Shown piece by piece: positions 49,503 through 57,944 of a DNA stretch of 64,000 bases. Position 1 is the stretch's first letter. Each line of letters starts with the position of its first letter. A program made the translations under genes and the position numbers. The notes under the pieces were generated by a model. It did not search any database and was not told where the DNA came from. It was given only the letters and a program-made list of their open reading frames with translations. This DNA comes from Pontivivens ytuae (GTDB lineage: Bacteria; Pseudomonadota; Alphaproteobacteria; Rhodobacterales; Rhodobacteraceae), in NCBI RefSeq assembly GCF_015679265.1, contig NZ_CP064942.1, positions 558,001 to 622,000 of the forward strand. Reading direction: 5' to 3'.

Positions 49503-50129
49503 CTACTTCTTCGCCTCGTCCGGCGCCTTCTCGTCGCCGGGCAGGATGTAGTCCGCGCCCTCCCAAGGCGACATGAAGTCGAAGCTGCGGTAGTCCTGAA
49601 CGAGGCTCACCGGCTCGTAGACCACGCGCTTGACCGCCTCATCGTAGCGGACCTCGGTATAGCCTGTGGTCGGGAAGTCCTTGCGCAGCGGATGCCCGCG
49701 GAAGCCGTAATCGGTGAGGATCCGGCGCAGGTCCGGGTGGCCCGAAAAGAGGATGCCGAACATGTCGAACACCTCGCGCTCGTACCAGTCGGCGGACTGG
49801 TAGACGCCGGTGATGCTCGGCACGATCTCCTTTTCCCGCACGCCCGCCTTCACACGGATGCGCTGGTTCTGCCGCATGGAGAGCAGGTGGTAGACCAGAT
49901 CGAACCGCTTCTCGCGGCCCGGATGGTCCACCGCCGTGATATCCACCAGCGTCTGGAATTGGCATGCCGCATCCTCGCGCAGGAAGGCGAGGAACTTGGC
50001 GATCGCGGACGGGATCACTGTGACCGTCAGCTCGACATGGCCGGAATGGTCGACGATCTCGGTCGCCAGCACGGCGTCGCCCTGCCGGGCCTCGATCTGG
50101 CTGGACAGCTCGCGGAGTGCCTCGGTCAT
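49503..50129 (-). CDS. nuoC: NADH-quinone oxidoreductase subunit C
   Basis: 208 residues. Family signature ERKVYDMFGI-type region is seen as [21 protein letters not shown], followed by [17 protein letters not shown]. Separate from nuoD (not fused). Hydrophilic-arm connecting subunit. Starts 3 bp from the nuoB stop. Confidence 0.98.
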   Translation of the reverse strand: MTEALRELSSQIEARQGDAVLATEIVDHSGHVELTVTVIPSAIAKFLAFLREDAACQFQTLVDITAVDHPGREKRFDLVYHLLSMRQNQRIRVKAGVREKEIVPSITGVYQSADWYEREVFDMFGILFSGHPDLRRILTDYGFRGHPLRKDFPTTGYTEVRYDEAVKRVVYEPVSLVQDYRSFDFMSPWEGADYILPGDEKAPDEAKK

Positions 50130-50132
50130 CGC

Positions 50133-50666
50133 TTACCTCGTGATCGTGCCGGTGCGGCGCATCTTCCGCTGGAGCTGGAGGATGCCGTAGAGCAGCGCCT
50201 CCGCCGTCGGCGGGCAGCCGGGCACGTAGACATCCACCGGCACGATGCGGTCGCAGCCGCGCACGACGGAATAGGAATAGTGGTAGTAGCCGCCGCCATT
50301 GGCGCAGGAGCCCATGGAGATCACGTAGCGCGGCTCGGGCATCTGGTCGTAGACCTTGCGCAGCGCCGGGGCCATCTTGTTGGTCAGCGTGCCCGCGACG
50401 ATCATCAGGTCCGACTGGCGGGGGGAGGCGCGCGGCGCCGTTCCGAACCGCTCCAGATCGTAGCGCGGCATGGAGGTGTGCATCATCTCCACCGCGCAGC
50501 AGGCCAGACCGAAGGTCATCCAGTGCAAGCTGCCGGTGCGCGCCCAGTTGATGATGTCGTCGGTCGAGGTGAGCAGAAAGCCCTTGTCGGCCAGCTCGTT
50601 GGACAATTGCCGCGTCGCGACCTCACGGTCGGCGCCGGCGGTGTTGGTTGCGGTGCTCACTCCCAT
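50133..50666 (-). CDS. nuoB: NADH-quinone oxidoreductase subunit B
   Basis: 177 residues from ATG 50666, which overlaps the nuoA end by 10 nt; AAAGGGG lies 8-9 nt upstream. N2 [4Fe-4S] ligands: the tandem CC in [21 protein letters not shown] and [11 protein letters not shown]. Holds the terminal cluster that reduces quinone. Confidence 0.98.
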   Translation of the reverse strand: MGVSTATNTAGADREVATRQLSNELADKGFLLTSTDDIINWARTGSLHWMTFGLACCAVEMMHTSMPRYDLERFGTAPRASPRQSDLMIVAGTLTNKMAPALRKVYDQMPEPRYVISMGSCANGGGYYHYSYSVVRGCDRIVPVDVYVPGCPPTAEALLYGILQLQRKMRRTGTITR

Positions 50667-51025
50667 TCGAGGGCCCCTTTCTTCCACTCATAGACAAAGC
50701 CGACGGTCAGCACGAAGAGGAAAACAATCATCGACCAGAACCCCAGCTCCCCCTGATATGGGAAGGATGCGGCCCAGGGGAACAGGAAGGCAACTTCGAG
50801 ATCGAAGATGATGAACAGGATGGAGACGAGGTAGAAGCGCACGTCGAACTTCATCCGCGCGTCGTCGAAGGCGTTGAACCCGCATTCGTAGGCCGAAACC
50901 TTCTCCGCGTCCGGGTTGCGCACCGCGACCACCGCCGCTGCCAGGATCAGGATGAGACCCAGCGCGATGGCGAGGCCCAGGAAGATGAGGATCGGCAGGT
51001 ATTCGCGCAGGAGAAGCTCGTCCAT
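50657..51025 (-). CDS. nuoA: NADH-quinone oxidoreductase subunit A
   Basis: 122 residues from ATG 51025; three helices. Motifs [23 protein letters not shown] (the conserved Cys-containing loop) and [12 protein letters not shown]. First gene of the nuo array and its membrane-arm connector. A promoter at 51057-51085 precedes it. Confidence 0.98.
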   Translation of the reverse strand: MDELLLREYLPILIFLGLAIALGLILILAAAVVAVRNPDAEKVSAYECGFNAFDDARMKFDVRFYLVSILFIIFDLEVAFLFPWAASFPYQGELGFWSMIVFLFVLTVGFVYEWKKGALEWE

Positions 51026-51056
51026 CGGATCATCCGTTCGTGCTCGGTTTGGAAGC

Positions 51057-51085
51057 GGTCTAAACCTGCCACCGTGGGGGGTCAA
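51057..51085 (-). promoter_or_regulatory. Candidate promoter of the nuo operon
   Basis: On the minus strand TTGACC (51085-51080), a 17-bp spacer, TAGACC (51062-51057), then about 31 bp to the nuoA ATG. The TTGAC / TAnAnn pair is the usual alphaproteobacterial sigma-70 shape. It lies between the tRNA-Asp genes and nuoA. Confidence 0.6.
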
Positions 51086-51168
51086 CGCCGGACGGCGCGT
51101 TTCGGACCCTGCATGCGACAATATGCAGAACGATCCGGCGGACTTGCGATGAAACGGGTGGGGAAACG

Positions 51169-51245
51169 TGGCGCGGTTGACGGGGCTCGAACCCGCGACC
51201 CCCGGCGTGACAGGCCGGTACTCTAACCAACTGAGCTACAACCGC
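51169..51245 (-). tRNA. tRNA-Asp (GTC), copy 2
   Basis: 77 nt including an encoded CCA. Acceptor GCGGTTG pairs with CAACCGC, D-arm GCTCAGTTGGTTAGAGT, anticodon arm CCGGC-CTGTCAC-GCCGG with anticodon GTC, T-arm GCGGGTTCGAGCCCCGT. Identical to the copy at 51285-51361; the spacer is 39 bp. Confidence 0.97.
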
Positions 51246-51284
51246 GCAGGGCCGCCAATCGTGAGGTTGGGTCGGGGAAGGTGG

Positions 51285-51361
51285 TGGCGCGGTTGACGGG
51301 GCTCGAACCCGCGACCCCCGGCGTGACAGGCCGGTACTCTAACCAACTGAGCTACAACCGC
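51285..51361 (-). tRNA. tRNA-Asp (GTC), copy 1
   Basis: 77 nt with encoded CCA, same sequence as the next copy, and first in the transcript. Upstream (51407-51435) is a TTGACG/TAAACA promoter, so both are probably cut from one precursor. Confidence 0.97.
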
Positions 51362-51406
51362 TCACCTTCCGCCGCTCCGAAGCCATGCTTCGAAAGGCGT
51401 GAGCGG

Positions 51407-51435
51407 TGTTTATGTGGGGGGCCCGGGGGCGTCAA
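51407..51435 (-). promoter_or_regulatory. Candidate promoter of the tRNA-Asp pair
   Basis: Minus strand: TTGACG (51435-51430), 17-bp GC-rich spacer, TAAACA (51412-51407), about 45 bp before the first tRNA. The G/C-rich spacer fits stringent-type stable-RNA promoters. Confidence 0.55.
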
Positions 51436-51518
51436 GCGGCGAATGCGGGCGGTTCGCTTCTTTTTTGCGGGCGATCGGCGGAGCCTTGCCGGTCAAGGTC
51501 GCGAAACCCCTTATTTTG

Positions 51519-51536
51519 TTAACTATTATTAACCAT
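51519..51536 (+). promoter_or_regulatory. CtrA-like box upstream of the sensor kinase
   Basis: TTAACTATTATTAACCAT: TTAA, a 6-bp spacer, then TTAACCAT. The full half-site TTAACCAT is the form known in Rhodobacterales; the common spacing of 7 is not exact here. It sits in an AT-rich pocket 120 bp before the kinase start. Confidence 0.4.
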
Positions 51537-51657
51537 TTTGTGTGCGTCGATGGCGTTTCGCCTACTGACACGGGCGGGCCGACTCGCGTACTCTGACAGT
51601 GCGCGTCCATTTGGAGCGCTCGTATCGGGCCCGCACGGCCCGACAGGAACCGAGCTC

Positions 51658-52767
51658 ATGACGGCCCATGTCGACATCTACGAGGAACAGCGTCTGCGCC
51701 TGCTGCGCGCGACGGACCTCCTCGACTCGGACCAGCAGGAGCGGTTCGACCGGTTCACCCGGCTCGCCTCCGCCGTCACCGGCTGTCCCATGGCGCTCAT
51801 CTCGCTCGTCGACGCGGATCGTCAATGGTTCAAATCGAAAATCGGTCTCGATCTGGATGAAACGCCTCGCGAGGTGGCGTTTTGCGATCACACTATCCGC
51901 CAGCGCATCCCGCTGGTCATCCCCGATGCGACCGTCGACCCCCGGTTCCGCGACAACCCGCTGGTGACCGGCCCGCCGCATCTGCGCTTCTACGCCGGTG
52001 CGCCGCTGTGGCTGGCGCCCGAGCAGTGCGTCGGCTCGCTCTGCGTGCTCGACACGGAACCCCGCGACGGGCTGCCCGCCGACAAGCTCTCCGCCCTCGA
52101 GGACCTCGCCGCCACCCTGGTGCGGGAGATCCGGGCGCGGATCGGGGCGCATGAGGACCTTGCCCGTCTCGCCGATCAGGAGGTGGTGATCGCGGAGCTC
52201 AAGCACCGCATGGGCAACATGTACTCCAACATCTCCGCCATGATCCGGCACTCGGACAACTTCACGCTGCGGCGCGAGGATTTCGTGACGGAGATCCAGC
52301 AGCGCATTGACATGATGGCCCACGCCCAGCGGCGGCTGGCCGAGCGCGACTTCCGCTCCGCCGATCTCGGCGGGCTGGTCTCGGACGCGGTGCGTGATTT
52401 CGGGATCAAGGCCGGTGGCGGCGACCGCATCCGGCTCAAGGGCATCCCGGTCAGCGTCAACGCCCGCGGCGCGATGTCGGTGGCCCTTATGATCAACGAG
52501 CTCGGCACCAATGCGCTGAAGCACGGCGCGCTCAGCCGCGACGACGGCGCGATCGAGGTCGACTGGGGCCGCCAGGGCGACCGCTTCGTGCTGAGCTGGA
52601 CCGAAAGCGGCGGCCGGGCGGCTCCCGCCAGCGACCGCCGCGGCTTCGGCTCGATCCTGTTGCGCGAGATCATCCCGCAGGACCTCTCGGGCGAGCTCGA
52701 CACGGGCTACGCGGAAACCGGGCTCTACTACCGCCTGGCCATGGAGCCCGACCGCTTCCTCGTCTGA
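51658..52767 (+). CDS. GAF-domain HWE/HisKA_2-type sensor histidine kinase
   Basis: 369 residues from ATG 51658 (AGGA 10 nt upstream). GAF domain about 20-165 (FDRFTRLASAVTGCPMALIS; AFCDHTIRQRIPLVIPDA; FYAGAPLWL). The kinase core has ELKHRMGNMYSNISAMIRHS (H-box His followed by x-R-x-x-N), N box INELGTNALKHGAL, and a terminal GFGSILLREIIP in place of a full G2 box. This is the HWE/HisKA_2 layout common in alphaproteobacteria, often feeding PhyR-type or single-domain regulators. No response regulator is adjacent, so it is an orphan. Confidence 0.87.
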   Translation: MTAHVDIYEEQRLRLLRATDLLDSDQQERFDRFTRLASAVTGCPMALISLVDADRQWFKSKIGLDLDETPREVAFCDHTIRQRIPLVIPDATVDPRFRDNPLVTGPPHLRFYAGAPLWLAPEQCVGSLCVLDTEPRDGLPADKLSALEDLAATLVREIRARIGAHEDLARLADQEVVIAELKHRMGNMYSNISAMIRHSDNFTLRREDFVTEIQQRIDMMAHAQRRLAERDFRSADLGGLVSDAVRDFGIKAGGGDRIRLKGIPVSVNARGAMSVALMINELGTNALKHGALSRDDGAIEVDWGRQGDRFVLSWTESGGRAAPASDRRGFGSILLREIIPQDLSGELDTGYAETGLYYRLAMEPDRFLV

Positions 52768-52857
52768 CCGCCGGACTGACAAGCTCCTGTCATCGCGCGG
52801 GGTTAGAAGCTTTCACGGACTTCCATCACCGAACGCATTTCAGCCAGGAGGTTTCCC

Positions 52858-53568
52858 ATGTCCGCGCGCGCATCCCTTCGCATCGCCCTTGTCGCCGCAA
52901 CGCTTGCCGCCGCCCCGCCCGCGTCGGCGCAGATGTTCATGGATACCAGCATCTACCAGCCCGACATGCACATGCTGAACATGGATTTCATGAACCAGAA
53001 CATCCGGAACGGCATGGGCATGTCGGAGATCCCGGCGCAGAGCGACAGCGCGCCGATGGAGCTCGCCTTCACCCCCGATCCGGTCATCCGCCAGCAGGTG
53101 ATCGACGCCTTCGTGACCGACGCGGTGAACGGCGGCGCGCCCGAGGCCGCGGCCCTGTGGCAGATGGATGTCTTCGGCGCGCTGAGTGCCGCCCTGCGCC
53201 CCTATGGCCTCGAGACCACGGATCTCGGCGACGCGATGACCGCCTACATGATCGAGTTGCACGATGCGGCGAACCTGCGCAGCAGCGACCCGAGTGCCGC
53301 GACCGTCAGCGCGCTGCGCGCTCAGATCGAAGGTGCTTTCGCCGCAGACGGCTCCGCCCCGGTCAGCGCGGCGGAACGGCAGCGCCAGTCCGACCGGATC
53401 CTGTTGCAGGCCGCCATGATCTCCGGCGCGAAGGACGTGGCGATGACCCAGGCCCCGCCCGAGCAACGCGACGCCTTCCAACAGGCCATGGTGGCGCTCG
53501 GGCGCGACATGTACGGGCTCGACCTGCGCGACGTGGCGCTCGGCGCGAACGGGTTCGCGCTGCAGTGA
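52858..53568 (+). CDS. Secreted Met-rich DUF6683-like protein
   Basis: 236 residues; AGGAGG stands 8 nt before the ATG. Signal peptide to about residue 24 (LAAAPPASAQ). The mature N-terminus is unusually Met-rich (MFMDTSIYQPDMHMLNMDFM, then NQNIRNGMGM: 11 Met in about 32 residues). The remainder is helical (FTPDPVIRQQVIDAFVTDAV; GLETTDLGDAMTAYMIELHD) and resembles DUF6683. The Met cluster could bind copper, as in periplasmic copper proteins, but no other copper genes adjoin. Last core gene before the island. Confidence 0.7.
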   Translation: MSARASLRIALVAATLAAAPPASAQMFMDTSIYQPDMHMLNMDFMNQNIRNGMGMSEIPAQSDSAPMELAFTPDPVIRQQVIDAFVTDAVNGGAPEAAALWQMDVFGALSAALRPYGLETTDLGDAMTAYMIELHDAANLRSSDPSAATVSALRAQIEGAFAADGSAPVSAAERQRQSDRILLQAAMISGAKDVAMTQAPPEQRDAFQQAMVALGRDMYGLDLRDVALGANGFALQ

Positions 53569-53630
53569 AGAGTGCTGCGGGGTCCTGAGCCGAGCGGTCC
53601 CGGCGCGGGGGCCGGAACGGTTTGCCACCG

Positions 53631-53649
53631 CCCCGGACGAGATCCGGGG
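53631..53649. repeat. Palindrome CCCCGGACGAGATCCGGGG
   Basis: Third copy of the family seen at 4264-4320 and 19259-19277; flanks (TTGCCACCG before, CCT after) match the 19259 copy. It lies between the last core gene and the island junction. Confidence 0.6.
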
Positions 53650-53769
53650 CCTTTGGGACCCAGATCACGCGTGTCGCTTCGGAGTGTTCGGCTTAAAAAG
53701 CAACGTTCCCGGCTCAGGGGCCAGGACGGTGGTCCAAAGGATCACCAACGTAACGCATTCAGAGGATGA

Positions 53770-53788
53770 TGGTGGACCTGGGGGGAGT
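53770..53788. other. Island junction: 3'-end fragment of a tmRNA/tRNA-like gene (att core)
   Basis: TGGTGGACCTGGGGGGAGT. Read on the minus strand it is ACT-CCCCC-CAGGTCC-A-CCA: the end of a T-loop, a 5-nt T-stem strand, a 7-nt acceptor strand, discriminator A and CCA, exactly the 3' end expected of a tmRNA (acceptor end CAGGTCCACCA). To the right no tmRNA body follows but mobC, so this is the short duplicate left by island integration; the intact gene should be at the other end, outside the window. Confidence 0.6.
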
Positions 53789-53871
53789 GGAATCGAACCG
53801 CTTCTTCGAGGTTCTGGAGGAATGGGAACGCCATCTGGCGCCCTATGACCTGACAGATCTGCGGTGCGGTG

Positions 53872-54276
53872 ATGACGACCTCGCCCCGTAATTTCAATCA
53901 GCTGTCGAAGGGCAAGACGCCTGCCCCGTTCTCGCTGCGGCTGACCTTCGAGGAGCGGGCGAAGCTGGAAGCGGCGGCCAATGGCGTGCCGCTGGGGGCC
54001 TATATCAAGGCGGTGCTGTTCGACCAGGAACTGCCGAAAGTCCGCAGGCGGAACACAAGGCCCGTTGAGGATCACGCAGTGCTGGGGCGAGTTCTGGCGC
54101 GTCTCGGCCAGTCGCGGCTGTCCTCCAATCTCAACCAGCTGGCCCGCGCGGTGAACACCGGCACGCTGCCTGTCCATCCGGAGGTCGAAGAGGACATCCG
54201 CCAGGCCTGCGCCGACATCCAGGCCATGCGGGCAGAGCTGCTCCAGGCGCTCGGCAAGGCGGCAGGCCCGTCATGA
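53872..54276 (+). CDS. mobC: MobC-like relaxosome accessory protein
   Basis: 134 residues from ATG 53872 (GTG 53869 is also possible; no good ribosome site). Ribbon-helix-helix-type N-terminus (FSLRLTFEERAKLEAAANGV) and the MobC signature LSSNLNQLARAVNTGTL near residue 90. It helps the relaxase bind oriT in conjugative mobilisation. It overlaps the relaxase as ATGA, and both are on the plus strand just inside the island junction. Confidence 0.88.
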   Translation: MTTSPRNFNQLSKGKTPAPFSLRLTFEERAKLEAAANGVPLGAYIKAVLFDQELPKVRRRNTRPVEDHAVLGRVLARLGQSRLSSNLNQLARAVNTGTLPVHPEVEEDIRQACADIQAMRAELLQALGKAAGPS

Positions 54277-55616
54277 TCCTGAAGGGCAATGAGCGCGGCC
54301 ATGGGCGCGAGCTGGCCAATCACCTGATGCGCGGCCAGGAGAACGAGCATATCGAGCTGCACGACCTGCGCGGCTTCATCGCCGACGACCTGCATGGCGC
54401 GATGGCGGAAAGCGAAGCCATCGCCAAGGGCACGCGCTGTAAGAACCATCTCTTCTCGCTCAGTCTGAACCCTCCACCGAATGAAACGGTCCCTGTGGAG
54501 ACCTTCGAGGCCGCCATCGACCGGATCGAAGAGCAGCTGGGTCTGGAGGGCCAGCCCCGCGCGGTCGTCTTCCACGAGAAGGAGGGCCGCCGCCACGCCC
54601 ATGCGGTCTGGAGCCGGATCGACGGCGAAGAGATGAAGGCGGTGCAGCTCTCGCACTACAAGCGCGAGCTGAACGGGATCGCCCGCGATCTCTACCTCGA
54701 ACAGGGCTGGGAGATGCCGAAGGGCTTCCAGGATCACCGCCAGCGCGATCCGCTGAGCTACAGCCGCGCGGAGTACCAACAAGCCAGGCGCACGAAACAG
54801 GACCCCAAGGAGATCAAGCGTATCCTGCAGGAAAGCTGGGCGGGATCAGACAGCCGCCAGGCCTTTGAGACGGCGCTGCGGGACCGGGGCTACGTTCTCG
54901 CGCGCGGCGACAGGCGCGGCTATGTCGCCGTCGATTGGCGGGGCGAGATCTATTCGCTCTCCCGTGCCACAGGGGCCAAGACCAGGGATCTGAAAGCCAG
55001 GCTGGGCGATGCGAAGGCGCTGCAATCCACCGAGGACGCGAAGGCGTTTATCGCGGGGCGGATGACTCCGAAGCTAAAGGCCTGGGCGCAGGAAGAACAG
55101 GCCAAGGCGGAGAAGCAGAATCTCGCGGCCCAGTTCCAGCGCGAGCAGATGGTGCACTGCCATCGCCAGCACCGCGACCAGCTCCGACAGAAGCAGGAGG
55201 ACCGCTGGCAAGCCGAAGAACAACGCCGAGCGGAGCGCACGCCGACGGGCCTGCGCGGCCTCTGGGGCTGGATCACGGGGAAGAACCGCCTGATCCGGCA
55301 GAAGAACGAGGGGGAGATCGCCCATGCTCAAGCCCGAGACCGGGCTGAGAAGCAGGTGACGATCCGGCGTCAGCTGGAGGAACGCCGCAAGCTCCAGGCG
55401 CAGATCGTGGAGGCCCGCAAGCGCCGGAATGCCCAGATCCAGGCACTGAACCAGGACGTGGCCAAATACATGCAGATGGGCGGCACGCCTCCGGTCGATA
55501 TGCCCGACCGCTCCAGGCCGGAGCGCAACCGCGCGCGCGGAGAGACAGGCCGCCGATCACACGACCAGACGGGCCGGACAGGTCGCACACCCGGCACAGA
55601 CCACGAACCCAGCTAA
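54273..55616 (+). CDS. MOBP-type relaxase/mobilization nuclease
   Basis: 447 residues. Relaxase domain in the first about 150 residues: MILKGNERGHGRELANHLM, a Tyr-free motif I region, the metal triad in GRRHAHAVWSRIDG (H-x-H plus an upstream His), and YKRELNGIARDLYLEQGWEMP. The C-terminal half is a basic helical region rich in Gln, Glu and Arg (coiled coil). The motif I nucleophile Tyr is not obvious near residues 15-30, so it may be a VirD2/MobA-like relaxase with a shifted Tyr (LSHYKREL is one candidate). Mobilises the island in trans; no type IV secretion genes are in view. Confidence 0.88.
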   Translation: MILKGNERGHGRELANHLMRGQENEHIELHDLRGFIADDLHGAMAESEAIAKGTRCKNHLFSLSLNPPPNETVPVETFEAAIDRIEEQLGLEGQPRAVVFHEKEGRRHAHAVWSRIDGEEMKAVQLSHYKRELNGIARDLYLEQGWEMPKGFQDHRQRDPLSYSRAEYQQARRTKQDPKEIKRILQESWAGSDSRQAFETALRDRGYVLARGDRRGYVAVDWRGEIYSLSRATGAKTRDLKARLGDAKALQSTEDAKAFIAGRMTPKLKAWAQEEQAKAEKQNLAAQFQREQMVHCHRQHRDQLRQKQEDRWQAEEQRRAERTPTGLRGLWGWITGKNRLIRQKNEGEIAHAQARDRAEKQVTIRRQLEERRKLQAQIVEARKRRNAQIQALNQDVAKYMQMGGTPPVDMPDRSRPERNRARGETGRRSHDQTGRTGRTPGTDHEPS

Positions 55617-55631
55617 CGACAGGAGGTCACC

Positions 55632-55850
55632 ATGACCAAGATACTTGTTCTCTCGCTCTCCGACAGACAGATGCGCCAACTGAGCGAGATGGCGGACTTC
55701 GAGGGGAAAACCCCGGAAGAAATGATCACAACACTGATCACGTGGGGGTTCCGGAACTACCAAGCGGAGTTCCCGGACCTGATTGCCGAGTATGAAGAGC
55801 TGTACGGCAACCCAACACCGTCGGATGGGGATGATGAGTTGCCGTACTGA
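55632..55850 (+). CDS. Small RHH-like hypothetical protein
   Basis: 72 residues with a strong AGGAGG 6 nt upstream, 16 bp after the relaxase. Begins as a beta strand (KILVLSLSDRQMRQLSEMAD) followed by helices, similar in shape to ribbon-helix-helix proteins, with an acidic tail (EYEELYGNPTPSDGDDELPY). Probably the third gene of the mobilisation operon. No family recognised. Confidence 0.6.
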   Translation: MTKILVLSLSDRQMRQLSEMADFEGKTPEEMITTLITWGFRNYQAEFPDLIAEYEELYGNPTPSDGDDELPY

Positions 55851-56156
55851 TTGTGGTGCCGTGTGAGTGCGATGACTTCGTTTTCAGATCGATCGACGCT
55901 CATGATCCGGAGAGAGGCCTGCTTCGAGCCCCAAGTAGATTTGAATGCGGCCGCGGAAACGGGGCTGTCCGCCACGCTCGCACAGAGAAACATCAGTTCC
56001 AGTGACCGAAAATTGCGCTCAACACTGGATAAGCGAGTGCGGAGAAAGATGCAGATTCGCATTTCTTGGTGTTTTGCTTGAAACATGGGCCGTATACGGG
56101 CGAAATATGAACCATGAAAGAACGCAACTATGATTGTCCTCCGGTAGGTGTGTCGG
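55851..56156. other. Low-GC intergenic region without a clear gene
   Basis: About 305 bp of lower GC than the flanks. An open frame on each strand spans part of it but neither has a ribosome site or a recognisable motif; it probably contains the promoter of the next two-gene unit. Confidence 0.45.
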
Positions 56157-56612
56157 ATGGAAGATGCTGAAAGACTGATCCAGCTCATCCGAACCAACCC
56201 AGGCGCGGGATTAGTCATACTCGTCGTCACCTTGACGTTCGCAGGCCTTCTGAGATCTGCGCAAGTTGCCGCCGAAGAGCTGACCAAAAGATGGCTTGAG
56301 CCGAACGAATCAGCAAAAAACAGCAAAGATTCCGTGAACCCGCCACAAACAAAAGTGCCTTTGGGCGAATCAAAAATCTTCAAGGCTAATAAAAGTTTAC
56401 GGCGCCTTTGGGAGAGGCCAAGCACCGCTGCAAGCGCGCTCGGCATCCTTGCCAGTCTCGTGGTTGCATTTATTGCAGCGAGTATTTCGCTAACTAGCTT
56501 TGAAGGTGAATTTACGGACGGACAAGCATGTCAAGGCAGCCGGCTCTTTGGCATTGAATTTGGGGCTTGCTCCACGCCAGAAAATTCATTTCGAGACATA
56601 GAGGGATTCTGA
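56157..56612 (+). CDS. Membrane protein, first gene of a low-GC pair
   Basis: 151 residues from ATG 56157 (AGGTG about 8 nt upstream). Helix 1 at about 16-34 (GAGLVILVVTLTFAGLL), a charged middle (EELTKRWLEPNESAKNSKD), helix 2 at about 101-120 (ALGILASLVVAFIAASISL), then a periplasmic tail with two Cys (QACQGS and GACSTP). Unrecognised. AT-rich codon use shows foreign origin. Its stop overlaps the next start (TGATG), so the two are coupled. Confidence 0.65.
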   Translation: MEDAERLIQLIRTNPGAGLVILVVTLTFAGLLRSAQVAAEELTKRWLEPNESAKNSKDSVNPPQTKVPLGESKIFKANKSLRRLWERPSTAASALGILASLVVAFIAASISLTSFEGEFTDGQACQGSRLFGIEFGACSTPENSFRDIEGF

Positions 56613-57208
56613 TGAGAGTACTTTTCGCACCATTCTTAGCAGCTATTTTCTGCTCCCAGGCTCTAGCTCAAAACAGCCCAGATGCTTTGTGCAGCGAAGA
56701 AGCGCTTCTTGGCGGTACTAGCACGGAGAACAGGACTTCGCTACTGGCATGCCTGGAATCTCTTGCGGCGGCGCAACCATCTGCTCCTGAGCTGCCTGCT
56801 GGAACGGTTATCGCTGTTGATGGCCGTTGCCCAAGAGACCAAGGCTGGGAGCCATATGTCGAGGGTAATGGCAAATTCATCATTGGCACTGGCGCGGGCA
56901 TTCTAATTCCGACTGGGCCACATGCTCCGAACGGTGATACCGATCCAATTGGACTGACCGCTTTGAGCCTTGGCGACCAAGGCGGTGTGGAAGCCCATAG
57001 GCTTACAATACCCGAAATGCCACGTCACAGTCATGGTGGCACCCTGGAAACCGGCGGTCACAGCTATGAGCACCACCAAAACAATAATCGTCTCCCAGGT
57101 CAAACATTCAACTACAATCGCAGCACGGAAGCCGCTGGCGGTAACGTTCCACACAACAATATGCCGCCCTTCATCGCGCTGAACTATTGTATCTATAATC
57201 CGTCATAA
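56612..57208 (+). CDS. Secreted protein with phage tail-collar-like C-terminus
   Basis: 198 residues from ATG 56612. Signal peptide RVLFAPFLAAIFCSQALAQ. After a Ser/Thr/Cys-rich linker, the C-terminal part shows GRCPRDQGWEPYVEGNGKFI, LTIPEMPRHSHGG, GHSYEHHQNNN and the terminal HNNMPPFIALNYCIYNP, the tail-collar pattern of phage and R-body-like fibres (P-x-H-x-H-G ... MPP-x-I-A-L-x-Y-C-I). A collar domain behind a signal peptide is uncommon. His-Asn-rich loops may bind metal. AT-rich codons as in its partner. Confidence 0.7.
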   Translation: MRVLFAPFLAAIFCSQALAQNSPDALCSEEALLGGTSTENRTSLLACLESLAAAQPSAPELPAGTVIAVDGRCPRDQGWEPYVEGNGKFIIGTGAGILIPTGPHAPNGDTDPIGLTALSLGDQGGVEAHRLTIPEMPRHSHGGTLETGGHSYEHHQNNNRLPGQTFNYNRSTEAAGGNVPHNNMPPFIALNYCIYNPS

Positions 57209-57222
57209 GTGCTTCAAAAGCC

Positions 57223-57915
57223 TCAACTCAGCTCTGCACTTCGTTGCCAGTTCAACAGTGTCGGCTCCGCCACATGCCTCACCACCCCATCCAGCCGCGT
57301 CCGCGCCTGACGGCAATACCGCTCCTCTAGCTCCACGCCGAGATAGCGCCGCCCGACCAGGGCTGCCGCCACCAGCGTCGCGCCCGATCCGGCGAAGGGA
57401 TCACAGACCAGATCGCCTCGACGTGAGAACGAGCGGATTAGTGGGGACAGAACCTCCACCGCCTTTTCCGTGGGATGGGCCTTGTTGCCGCTATAGACCC
57501 AGGGCTGAACATCGGCGAGGGGCTTGCCTGGTAGCTTTGCCTGGCCCTTGACCAGCACGTAGGCCTGTTCGTGGTGATAGGCGAGATAGCGCCGCCGGGA
57601 GGCATAGTCCTTGGTCCAGACCATGTGTCCGGCCACGGTGAACCCGGCCGCTTTCCAGGCCGCCATAAAGCGGTCGATCCGGTTCCAGCCATAGAACGAG
57701 ATGCAGAACCCACCCGGCTTCAAGGCTCGGTAGAGCTGATCGAAGACCGGCAGCACGCTCTCCAACGTATCGTCATTCTTCACCGTCCGGCCCGTCCGGT
57801 CCCGGTAGTTCACGCCGTAGGGGGGATCGGTGACGACGAGGTCAACGGCTCCTTCGGGCATGGCCCCGATAATCTGATTTGAATCTCCGCACTGGAGGGT
57901 GTTCTCGAACGGCAT
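57223..57915 (-). CDS. Orphan site-specific DNA methyltransferase (N4/N6, beta-type)
   Basis: 230 residues from ATG 57915 (AGGAAGAC upstream). Catalytic motif TDPPYGV near residue 32 and the AdoMet-binding DPFAGSGATLV near residue 185, in the motif IV then I order of the beta class. Target-recognition part is short (FYGWNRIDRFMAAWK to PLADVQPW). No restriction enzyme is adjacent, so it is an orphan methylase, as often carried by mobilisable elements, with a likely CcrM-like or protection role. It is convergent with the tail-collar-like gene. Confidence 0.9.
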   Translation of the reverse strand: MPFENTLQCGDSNQIIGAMPEGAVDLVVTDPPYGVNYRDRTGRTVKNDDTLESVLPVFDQLYRALKPGGFCISFYGWNRIDRFMAAWKAAGFTVAGHMVWTKDYASRRRYLAYHHEQAYVLVKGQAKLPGKPLADVQPWVYSGNKAHPTEKAVEVLSPLIRSFSRRGDLVCDPFAGSGATLVAAALVGRRYLGVELEERYCRQARTRLDGVVRHVAEPTLLNWQRSAELS

Positions 57916-57944
57916 CTTGTCTTCCTCTTCCTTGTCTGCTGATG

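Noticed and set aside
53766..53891. 42-codon frame across the island junction into mobC
   Set aside because: It reads through the att core and lacks a ribosome site; a tmRNA-end origin explains the sequence better.
55757..56446. 229-codon minus-strand frame
   Set aside because: Overlaps two well-supported plus-strand genes, no ribosome site and no motif.
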